Of a stretch of DNA of 64,000 nt, positions 53,299 to 60,933 are shown one piece after another. A program made the translations under genes and the position numbers. Origin of the DNA: Paraburkholderia megapolitana. GTDB taxonomy: Bacteria > Pseudomonadota > Gammaproteobacteria > Burkholderiales > Burkholderiaceae. The notes beneath the pieces were generated by a model that made no database searches, was not told where the DNA came from, and saw only the letters and a list, made by a program, of their open reading frames with translations. Positions within the stretch are counted from its first letter, which is position 1, and every line of letters starts with the position of its first letter. Location: the NCBI RefSeq assembly GCF_007556815.1, contig NZ_CP041743.1, positions 992,001-1,056,000 on the forward strand. The letters run 5' to 3'.

Positions 53299-53486
53299 GA
53301 CGATCCCGAATCCGGTTCCGGTTGCAAGGACGAGGCCGGTTACAGCGGCGCAGACGCGTTCTTCATAAGCCGCACCGCCTCGGTCCCAGTTCCGCGAAAT
53401 ATACCACCGAATATATCGGTCCGCAGCCCGGGTAACCCGATGCGAGTACCATTACGGCCTTCCCCACGCGGATTCCGGAGACTGAC

Positions 53487-54605
53487 TTGAGCCGCATCGA
53501 CAATCCGTTGCATGACCAGGAGGTCGGCGTTGCCGACGCTACCCAGGACACCACGCGTATCGACGACACCCGTATTGGCGCCGTCCGTCCGCTGATTTCA
53601 CCCGCCTTGCTGCTGGACGAACTGCCCGTCCCAGCAAGCTTGCAGACGCTCGTCGAGCACAGCCGCCGGGAGATTGCGGACGTGCTGAAAGGTCGCGACG
53701 ACCGGCTGGTGGCCGTCGTCGGCCCGTGTTCGATCCACGATCACGACCAGGCGATCGACTACGCACGACTGCTGAAAACCGCCGCCGACGAGTTGCGCGA
53801 CGATCTGCTGATCGTCATGCGCGTGTACTTCGAAAAGCCGCGCACGACGGTCGGCTGGAAGGGTTACATCAACGACCCGCGTCTGGACGGCAGCTTCCGT
53901 ATCAACGAAGGGCTGCGTGCGGCGCGGCAACTGCTGCTCGACGTCGGCACGCTCGGCCTGCCGACCGCCACCGAATTCCTCGACCTGCTGAGCCCGCAGT
54001 TCATCGCGGACCTGATCGCGTGGGGCGCGATCGGCGCGCGCACGACCGAAAGCCAGAGCCATCGGCAGCTGGCTTCGGGTCTGAGCTGCCCGATCGGCTT
54101 CAAGAACGGCACCGACGGCAGCATCCAGATCGCCGCGGATGCAATCGTCGCTGCACGCGCGAGCCATGCGTTCATGGGGATGACGAAAATGGGCATGGCC
54201 GCCATCTTCGAAACCCGCGGCAACGAAGACACACACGTCATTTTGCGCGGCGGCAAGAAAGGGCCGAACTACGATCGCGCGTCGGTTGAGGAAAGCTGCG
54301 CCGCGCTGCGTGCGCTCGGCTTGCCCGAGCAGGTGATGGTCGATTGCTCGCATGCGAATTCGGGCAAGTCGCATCTGCGCCAGGTCGATGTCGCGCAGGA
54401 CGTTGCGGCGCAATTGTCGGATGGCGATCGACGCATTATCGGTGTGATGATCGAAAGCCATCTCGAGGAAGGGCGGCAGGACCTGAAGCCCGATGTGCCG
54501 CTACGGCGCGGCGTGTCGATTACCGATGCGTGCCTTGGCTGGGCGCAAACGGAACCGGTGCTGAATACGCTCGCGGCGGCGGTGCGGGCGCGGCGCAAGC
54601 GCTAA
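53487..54605 (+). CDS. aroG: 3-deoxy-7-phosphoheptulonate synthase (DAHP synthase, AroG type)
   Basis: A 372-residue class I DAHP synthase that condenses phosphoenolpyruvate with erythrose 4-phosphate at the start of the shikimate pathway. Signatures include GPCSIHDHDQAIDYA, MRVYFEKPRTTVGWKG, GARTTESQSHR, GFKNGTDG and VDCSHANSGK. The start is a TTG with CCGGAG seven bases ahead; no ATG occurs before the conserved region. The N-terminal IDDTRIGAVRPLISPALL matches the regulatory arm of feedback-inhibited AroG/F/H. Confidence 0.94.
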   Translation: MSRIDNPLHDQEVGVADATQDTTRIDDTRIGAVRPLISPALLLDELPVPASLQTLVEHSRREIADVLKGRDDRLVAVVGPCSIHDHDQAIDYARLLKTAADELRDDLLIVMRVYFEKPRTTVGWKGYINDPRLDGSFRINEGLRAARQLLLDVGTLGLPTATEFLDLLSPQFIADLIAWGAIGARTTESQSHRQLASGLSCPIGFKNGTDGSIQIAADAIVAARASHAFMGMTKMGMAAIFETRGNEDTHVILRGGKKGPNYDRASVEESCAALRALGLPEQVMVDCSHANSGKSHLRQVDVAQDVAAQLSDGDRRIIGVMIESHLEEGRQDLKPDVPLRRGVSITDACLGWAQTEPVLNTLAAAVRARRKR

Positions 54606-54660
54606 CGGTTGCGCGCCAGGTTCGCTCCGGAGTGTTCAGGGCCGCCGGAGCGAGCGCGAA

Positions 54661-55542
54661 TCACAAACCTTGCAGAAACGGCAGCACGCGCTCGAGCAAC
54701 ACTTCGGGCGCTTCCTCGGGGATGTAATGGCCGCACGGCAGCGCAGCGCCGCTGACGTCGCGGCTCCAGCGCCGCCATTCGGCGAGCGGATCGAAGCATT
54801 GGCCGACCACGCCATCGGCGCCCCATAGCGCGACGAACGGACACTCGATCTCCCGGCCCGCGGCGAGATCGGCGCGGTCGTGTTCGAGATCGATTCCGAT
54901 CGACGCGCGGTAGTCCTCGCAGATGCCGTGCGCGGTCGCCGGATCTTGCAGGCACCGCAGATACTCGGCGTAGGCCTCGCTTGTGAACGGCTTGAGGCCC
55001 GCACTGCGCGCACCGATGGTCTGCTTCAGATAGAGATCGGCGTCGGCGCGGATCAGCGATTCGGGAAACGGCGCGGGACGCACGAGGAAAAACCAGTGCC
55101 AGTAGGCACGCGCAAATTCCAGCGAAGTCTGCTCGTACATCGCTAACGTCGGTGCAACGTCGAGCGTGACGAGCCGCTCGACGGTATGCGGGTGATCGAG
55201 CGCCATCCGCGCCGCAACGCGCCCGCCGCGATCGTGACCGATCACCGCGAAGGTGTCGAAACCGAGTGCGCGCATCAGATCGACCTGATCCTGCGCCATG
55301 CGCCGCTTCGAATAGTTACTGTGATCGGGCAAGCCGGGCGGTTTGCCGCTGTCGCCGTAGCCGCGCAGATCGGCGGCGATGACGGTGAACTGCTGCGCGA
55401 GCGTCGGTGCGACCTTGTGCCAGATCGCGTGCGTTTGCGGGTGACCGTGCAACAGCAACAGCGCGGGCCCCTGACCACCGCGCACCGCGCGAATCGTGAT
55501 GCCGTCGACTTCGACGGCCACCGGTTGAAAATCGTTGAACAT
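54661..55542 (-). CDS. Haloacetate (fluoroacetate) dehalogenase-like alpha/beta-hydrolase
   Basis: A 293-residue hydrolase with HGHPQTHAIW, GHDRGGRVAARMALDHP (Asp nucleophile and two Arg that hold the carboxylate), YWHWFFL (His and Trp that stabilise halide in fluoroacetate dehalogenase) and CGHYIPEEAPEVL. These match the DehH1/FAc dehalogenase group more closely than epoxide hydrolases. It diverges from a LysR gene, its probable regulator. Confidence 0.86.
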   Translation of the reverse strand: MFNDFQPVAVEVDGITIRAVRGGQGPALLLLHGHPQTHAIWHKVAPTLAQQFTVIAADLRGYGDSGKPPGLPDHSNYSKRRMAQDQVDLMRALGFDTFAVIGHDRGGRVAARMALDHPHTVERLVTLDVAPTLAMYEQTSLEFARAYWHWFFLVRPAPFPESLIRADADLYLKQTIGARSAGLKPFTSEAYAEYLRCLQDPATAHGICEDYRASIGIDLEHDRADLAAGREIECPFVALWGADGVVGQCFDPLAEWRRWSRDVSGAALPCGHYIPEEAPEVLLERVLPFLQGL

Positions 55543-55575
55543 TGCTGACTCCTTTGCCCCTAGTCTAATTGCTTC

Positions 55576-55601
55576 CTTTCAGGTTATGGTTTCGATGAAA
55601 G
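55576..55601. promoter_or_regulatory. Candidate LysR-type site
   Basis: CTTTCA (55576-55581) and TGAAAG (55596-55601) are inverted repeats 14 bases apart in the 86-base gap between the dehalogenase-like and LysR genes. Confidence 0.35.
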
Positions 55602-55628
55602 CAAACCGTTGTTACCCGGGGAGAAACA

Positions 55629-56534
55629 ATGGACGGCGTGTCGGATCTGGCTTTCTTCGAACTCGTGATGCGCCAGGGCAGCCTTACCGCCGCGGCCCGC
55701 GAACTCGGTGTCACCACACCGTCGGTGAGCAAGCGGCTTGCGCAGATTGAACGCCGGCTCGGCGTGCGTCTGCTGAACCGCACGACACGCAACATCAGCC
55801 TGACCACCGAAGGCGATCTTTATCTGACGAACGGGTCGCGCATCCTCTCCGAGCTGGCCGAACTCGAACAGCTTGTCACGAGTAGCCGCGCGGAGCCGTC
55901 GGGGTTGCTGCGGGTCAACGCCTCGTTCGGCTTCGGGCGCGCGCATATCGCGCCGGCTATTTCCGCTTTCGTCGAACGCTATCCGACGATGGAAATCCAG
56001 TTGCACCTGACCGACCGGCCCGTGAGCTTGCAGGAACAGGCATTCGACATCGGCATCCGCTTCGGCGATGTGCCCGACGCGCGAATCAATGCACGGCTGC
56101 TCGTAGAAAACCGGCGTCTGGTGTGTGCATCGCCGGCGTATCTGAAACGATGCGGGACACCCAAAGCGCCGCGCGATCTCGCGCGCCACGACTGCATCGT
56201 GCTGCGCGAAAACGACTCGGCATACGGCAACTGGCATTTTCTGCGTGGCAAGAAATCGGAGATTGTGAAAGTGCGTGGTGCGCTAAGCAGCAATGACGGG
56301 AGTGCCGTATTGCGCTGGGCGCTCGAAGGTCGTGGGGTTGTGGTGCGGTCAGAGTGGGAGATTGGCGATGCGCTACACGACGGTACGCTCGAGCTGCTGC
56401 TTGGCGAATGGGCGCTGCCGAATGCCGACATTTATGCGGTGTATCTGGAGCGGCATCGATTGTCGCCTAAGCTGCGGACGTTTATCGATTTTCTTGGGGT
56501 GCGGCTTAAGGAGAGTGTGGAGAAGAAGACGTGA
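55629..56534 (+). CDS. LysR-family transcriptional regulator
   Basis: A 301-residue LysR protein: HTH at about 5-62 (FFELVMRQGSLTAAARELGVTTPSVSKRLAQIERRLGVRLL) and effector domain with FDIGIRFGDVPDARINARLL. GGGGAG precedes the ATG. Divergent from the haloacetate dehalogenase-like gene, it likely regulates that gene. Confidence 0.9.
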   Translation: MDGVSDLAFFELVMRQGSLTAAARELGVTTPSVSKRLAQIERRLGVRLLNRTTRNISLTTEGDLYLTNGSRILSELAELEQLVTSSRAEPSGLLRVNASFGFGRAHIAPAISAFVERYPTMEIQLHLTDRPVSLQEQAFDIGIRFGDVPDARINARLLVENRRLVCASPAYLKRCGTPKAPRDLARHDCIVLRENDSAYGNWHFLRGKKSEIVKVRGALSSNDGSAVLRWALEGRGVVVRSEWEIGDALHDGTLELLLGEWALPNADIYAVYLERHRLSPKLRTFIDFLGVRLKESVEKKT

Positions 56535-56612
56535 GTGCGATATGTGCTGGACCGCTGGCTACTGCGGTAACGTGCAGTGGTAGCGAACTTCTGTCAGTTG
56601 AGCGCCGCCGAT

Positions 56613-57125
56613 CTAGATGAGTTTGCTGGAGTCGTCTTGAGTGAATCCGTTTCGGTCATAGAACGCTCTGGCGTGATGGTTCTCCGAGAGCACCCAAAGC
56701 GTGGCAAACGAATACCCAGCGGTGTGCAGCAGTTGACGTGCAGCATCGCTTAACCGTCCGCCTATGCCTTTACGCCAGAATTCGGGCAGGACTTAGAGCG
56801 CTTCTATTTCCGCCCAGTTGTTGTCTTTGTCCCGATAAGCGCCGAAAGCAGTCCAACCGATGATCGTCTCATCCACTTGGGCTACGAGCACGTGTGGCGT
56901 TCCCGCCTGAAGCAATTTTCGCCATGTCGCTGCGCGTGCCTCGACGGAAAGGGTCTTCAGGAAGTGCTCCGGCATGATTCCTTTGTACGCTGCCTGCCAT
57001 GAGGCCACGTGAACCGTTGCGATGGCCTCGGCGTCTTCGAAAGTGGCTTCTCTTATTTTCACGGGCGCGGCGCTCGGCGGGTTCCTTGTGTTGCTACTGG
57101 AAGGGATGTTCATTTCTAACGTCAA
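56613..57125 (-). pseudogene. GNAT acetyltransferase gene with in-frame stop
   Basis: Two parts of one GNAT lie in a single frame. The first encodes KIREATFEDAEAIATVHVASWQAAYKGIMPEHFL and runs to WAEIEAL, then TAA at 56793-56795. The frame continues VLPEFWRKGIGGRLSDAARQLL...ATLWVLSENHHARAFYDRNGF to TAG at 56613. In relatives the residue at the stop is Tyr (xLYVxPxxxxKGIG), so one base change TAC/TAT to TAA removed the acetyl-CoA loop. The product stops at 110 of 170 residues. Confidence 0.85.
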
Positions 57126-57132
57126 CGATCGA

Positions 57133-58047
57133 TTAGTCTTCGCCCACGAGCTGAAACGATCCTTCCATCACGCTCACGCATTTACCGCCGACTCGAACCC
57201 TTGCATGACCATCCTGCGTGTCGACCGTCGCGAACAGGATGCTTGGGCGCCCCATGTCCACGCCTTGGGCGACGCACAATGACAGCTCCTTCAAACCTCG
57301 AACCTGAGCGATGAGCGCAGCAGTGGCTGCGGTCGCGCTGCCTGTGGCCGGGTCTTCTGTCATACGCGGAGTGAACATCCGTGCCTCAAGATCGCAGTCA
57401 GTTCCGACCCTGGCGCGGTCGGTGTCGCGTGTATAGGCATAGATGGACACGGCACCGTCGATCGGCAGCAAGCTTTTATATTCGACGAGATTCGGCACGC
57501 AGCGCCGCAGCGCATCGCGTGAAGCAAGTTCAACGACGAGGAATGGAAGACCGACAGAGGCGACCTGCGGAGAATGCGTGTCGGTTCGAATGTCGTCGGG
57601 AGCGAGTGAGAGGCACGCGGCCACCCGGTTTTCGGAGGCGTGCGACAGGCGAGCTAACGGTTCTGGCGCAGTAAGCTCCGCGCCAATCACCACCCCTCCC
57701 TCTTTCAACTGATTGACGGGAACCGGGCCCGCTAACTCCTCGAAGACGAGCCGATCTGACAACGGATTTCGGTCGGATGCCGCCTTTGCAGCAAGCACAA
57801 ACGCCGTGCCGATGTTCGGGTGTCCCGCGAACGGTATCTCGCGGCTCGGCGTAAAAATTCTGACCCAGGCGGTATGAGCGGCATCGCGGGGAGGCAATAC
57901 GAACGTCGTTTCAGAGTAAGCAAATTCGTTCGCGATTGCCTGCATCTGACTCGTCGACAAGCCGGCAGCATCAAGGACGATCGCAACCGGGTTGCCTTTG
58001 AATTTTTCGTCTGTGAAGACATCGGCGGTGATGTAGCGGCGGTTCAT
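57133..58047 (-). CDS. PhzF-family isomerase-like protein
   Basis: A 304-residue protein of the PhzF/diaminopimelate-epimerase-like fold: ADVFTDEKFKGNPVAIVLDAAGLS, NEFAYSETTFVLP with the catalytic Glu, FTPSREIPFAGHPNIGTAFVL, and FTPRMTEDPATGSATAATAALI. PhzF isomerises a phenazine precursor, but most family members act on unknown substrates. It ends eight bases before the broken GNAT gene on the same strand, so the two were probably one operon. Confidence 0.9.
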   Translation of the reverse strand: MNRRYITADVFTDEKFKGNPVAIVLDAAGLSTSQMQAIANEFAYSETTFVLPPRDAAHTAWVRIFTPSREIPFAGHPNIGTAFVLAAKAASDRNPLSDRLVFEELAGPVPVNQLKEGGVVIGAELTAPEPLARLSHASENRVAACLSLAPDDIRTDTHSPQVASVGLPFLVVELASRDALRRCVPNLVEYKSLLPIDGAVSIYAYTRDTDRARVGTDCDLEARMFTPRMTEDPATGSATAATAALIAQVRGLKELSLCVAQGVDMGRPSILFATVDTQDGHARVRVGGKCVSVMEGSFQLVGED

Positions 58048-58176
58048 TGTGTTCCTGGCCTGATCGACGGTTCTCTAACGATGTGGATCATTATCGCTAT
58101 GAGTTGCTGCTGGGACAGATACAGTTCTGCAGCGATAGACCGGGCCAGGCCAATTGACTGCGTGGTTCGTTCTGGT

Positions 58177-59400
58177 TCAGGGTGGCGGTTGTAACCTTGT
58201 CCGCTCGACAACACGAACACTTGGGTAGTAAGTCATATGGCTATGCGTCGAAAGCTCTGGATGATTCTTGAGCATCGTGACCAGATCATCCGGTGACTCA
58301 GCGTCGGGCTTTATCGAACCGAACACGCCAGGTTGAATGATCTCGCCCGGAATCTCAACTTTTTCTTGATCGTCCGAGGGCTGCATAAACACGCGCCCCG
58401 ATGAATGTGAGAACCAGACCCGCCGGGAACGCAGGAAATCCAGACCCAAAACGATATCCTCGCTGTCAGGAATCGAATCGCTTATCCGGAGCCGCACATT
58501 CCTGTAATTTCTCGGTCCAATCTGCAAACTATCGAATCGATAAACATCTACGACATTTGCCGACTGCGAGTTCCCTGTGCTGGAAGGTGCGAACGTCAGT
58601 TGGGCCACACGAATGCCCCCAATCTTTGCGAGAATTGATCGCTTCACCAATGTTCGTACCGAGCCCGTACTAAGAAGGCCGTGAATGCTTTGGCCATTTA
58701 ACGTGGCCGGTATAACGAAACGATGCTTCGAGCTCGACTGCGGTTGGGCGGCGTATTCAAAATATCGCCCCTTCCACGGCAAGAATTGCGCAATGCACTC
58801 TTGCGCGGTGTAGAGCGTCATCGTCCTGTTAGGGAAATCGACATCGAGATCGTAACGCGACAGCACATCGGCTCCAAGTATCCCTATGGGTTGCTCAGCA
58901 TCGATGGATGCTCCTTTCGGCATGTTGATTGCGAGCACGGATAGATTTACCCACTCCGATGGGCCAAACTTGAGTGACGGAACGGTATATGGATATTCCG
59001 ATGCAGAACCGGCAAGCCCGTTGACGACATTCGCTTGCCGACTATCCTCGACCAAAGCTAGTGTCCGGATAGCATCAGGCGTGAGTGCCGTTCTGTCGGT
59101 ATCCGTGCCCAAAACCATCGGATACGAATGGCCTCCGATGTCGACGGGTACGATAAAGTGACCGCCGCGTACGGTCATCTGAATTTCAGCGTTCTTAGTA
59201 AGCTGGCATGTGGGATCGGGGTGAGTCTCCACCATCTGCGCACCTGCGTTCACACAGATGCCAGACCAGACGACCGTACTCAGCAATAAATGCCGCAGGG
59301 CTCTTCTCAACGCGGTCGCGTCGAAGAAAACGTCTGCTGATGAACGGTGCGACTTTGATTTGTCGGTCGAGCAAGCGCCAATCGCAAGAATTCGTTGCAC
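58177..59400 (-). CDS. Retropepsin-like aspartyl protease homologue with degenerate active sites
   Basis: A 407-residue exported protein. It shows two aspartyl-protease_2 domains: GGHFIVPVDIGGHSYPMVLGTDTDRTALTPDAI...IGILGADVLSRYDLDVDF and IPATLNGQSIHGLLSTGSVRTLVKRSILA...VLGLDFLRSRRVWF. The active-site triads that should read DTG are GTD and STG, so both catalytic Asp are missing. The GTG at 59400 has a strong GGAGGG; a TTG at 59310 would give a cleaner signal peptide (RRALRHLLLSTVVWSG). The first 17 residues copy the start of the peptidase E gene at 60797. Likely a binding protein or decayed protease. Confidence 0.7.
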   Translation of the reverse strand: MQRILAIGACSTDKSKSHRSSADVFFDATALRRALRHLLLSTVVWSGICVNAGAQMVETHPDPTCQLTKNAEIQMTVRGGHFIVPVDIGGHSYPMVLGTDTDRTALTPDAIRTLALVEDSRQANVVNGLAGSASEYPYTVPSLKFGPSEWVNLSVLAINMPKGASIDAEQPIGILGADVLSRYDLDVDFPNRTMTLYTAQECIAQFLPWKGRYFEYAAQPQSSSKHRFVIPATLNGQSIHGLLSTGSVRTLVKRSILAKIGGIRVAQLTFAPSSTGNSQSANVVDVYRFDSLQIGPRNYRNVRLRISDSIPDSEDIVLGLDFLRSRRVWFSHSSGRVFMQPSDDQEKVEIPGEIIQPGVFGSIKPDAESPDDLVTMLKNHPELSTHSHMTYYPSVRVVERTRLQPPP

Positions 59401-59444
59401 GTCATCCCTCCTCGATCTATCTTCGTGCCACAGCAGACGTTCGA

Positions 59445-59741
59445 TCACCTGCCTTTCCCGCTGGGTATTCCCCCAGGCACAAACCATCCCACCAGCACAA
59501 GCGCGAGCCCGAGTGCGAGATATATCCAGTCCATCTGGATTTGCCAGTGCAGTTCCGCGTATTGCGCCGTCGTAACGGTGTTGCATATGGTGTGGTATTT
59601 CGTTCCGGTGCAGAATTCCGCGTGCCCATAAACCAGCGCATCGATTAGCCCTTTAACGGCGTAAGCAACGACGGCGAGACCTGGCGCGAAACGCACTAGC
59701 GTTATCCACGGTAGAACGGCAGCGAATCGCTTGGGATCCAT
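59445..59741 (-). CDS. Small membrane protein of unknown function
   Basis: A 98-residue protein with two hydrophobic helices (FAPGLAVVAYAVKGLIDALVYG and WIYLALGLALVLVGWFVPGG) and a two-Cys loop between (CTGTKYHTICN). GGAGG precedes the ATG at 59741. I do not recognise the family. It lies between the aspartyl-protease homologue and peptidase E genes on the same strand, 44 bases before the former. Confidence 0.72.
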   Translation of the reverse strand: MDPKRFAAVLPWITLVRFAPGLAVVAYAVKGLIDALVYGHAEFCTGTKYHTICNTVTTAQYAELHWQIQMDWIYLALGLALVLVGWFVPGGIPSGKGR

Positions 59742-59786
59742 GTTCAGTCCTCCGAGGGCGTAAGCGCTGCTACAGCGTAATTCCAT

Positions 59787-60797
59787 TCATTCAAGTTTCT
59801 CGCCACGAGCGTCGCTTCCGTTCTGATGATGTACTAGCGAAGTCACTTTTCCGTCGCGGTCTCTTTCAAAGGTGACTTGCGCATCAACCACCTTCCAGAA
59901 GAACTGGTTTTCACTCTGCGGGAAAATCTCGCGCTTCGGCTGTTGTCCATACTGAGCAAACAGTTGCTCGCCCTCGATCGTGATCAGCACCTGTATCGGG
60001 CTCATAAGCTGATATCGCCCGACACACGCCTGCTTCAACTCAAGTGCCAGCGGGACCGGCTCCCGCTCCGGTTTGGAAGAGAACGAACCGATTACCTTTG
60101 GCACTAGCGCTCGCTCGATCACTCCATCGGGCTGGCTTTCCAGTTGGTATGCAGTCGCACCCTCGCGCCAGGAGAACACTTCAGCGATAGATTCTCCCCC
60201 ATACAATACAGCCGCATCATCGTCAATCGCGATCGCAGAAGGCAACGCGAGCACCTGCATCGTTTCCCACGCTTCCTGCCGACGGCTACCGCCGCCAAAG
60301 TGGTAATGGACTTCACAGCTGCCTGGTAAAAATCCGAGGCAGCGCCGGAGCGGGAGATTACGATGCTCGACTGGAGGGACGTGATGTTCAAACCAGCAAA
60401 TCGCACCAGCGCTCATACCGGACAGCAAGACCCCGCGCTCCCATGCGTCCTTGAGCGCCGCATCCAAACCCCACTCTCTCCACAACGCCACCGCGCAGCG
60501 CGCGTTGCCGCCACTGACAAAGATCGCGTCCTGCTGCTGCAGGTGCGCCGCCGCTTCTTCCGGATGAATGCAAAGAACCCCGGCCCCACCACCGAAGAAC
60601 GCGACGTTGGACGTCTCGCAGCCGAGCTTTCCGTAAATGTCGTCAAAACGATTAACCAGCGGCGGCCAGTCGCCTGTTGGGGTGGACAGGAGACACACTT
60701 TGGGGTGTGCCTTACCCGTGAGGTCACGAATATGAGCCGCGGCGAGCGACTCCGATTCGCTGGTCGAGAAACCTCCAATCGCAAGAATTCGTCGCAT
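59787..60797 (-). CDS. Peptidase E (S51) fused to a DUF3471-type C-terminal domain
   Basis: A 336-residue protein. Residues 1-235 are peptidase E-like: RILAIGGFSTSESES, FVSGGNARC and LLSGMSAGAICWFEH, where SAGA holds the catalytic Ser. From about 255 the sequence becomes a beta-rich domain (VGRYQLMSPIQVLITIEGEQLFAQYGQQPKREIFPQSENQFFWKVVDAQVTFERD...VTSLVHHQNG), matching DUF3471, usually attached to penicillin-binding/beta-lactamase-type hydrolases. It may cleave Asp-Xaa dipeptides; the extra domain's role is unknown. The start at 60797 excludes a poor extension. Confidence 0.83.
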   Translation of the reverse strand: MRRILAIGGFSTSESESLAAAHIRDLTGKAHPKVCLLSTPTGDWPPLVNRFDDIYGKLGCETSNVAFFGGGAGVLCIHPEEAAAHLQQQDAIFVSGGNARCAVALWREWGLDAALKDAWERGVLLSGMSAGAICWFEHHVPPVEHRNLPLRRCLGFLPGSCEVHYHFGGGSRRQEAWETMQVLALPSAIAIDDDAAVLYGGESIAEVFSWREGATAYQLESQPDGVIERALVPKVIGSFSSKPEREPVPLALELKQACVGRYQLMSPIQVLITIEGEQLFAQYGQQPKREIFPQSENQFFWKVVDAQVTFERDRDGKVTSLVHHQNGSDARGEKLE

Positions 60798-60933
60798 AGC
60801 ATCCCTCGATCTATCGGGCCGTCTTCGAACAACGATCTCCGCGTGAAAAACAAACACGCGAGAACATGATTGGACAATCAGGCGCGCTCAAGAAGCGTTT
60901 GCGCAAACCGCCGATACAACCAGCACGTACAAA

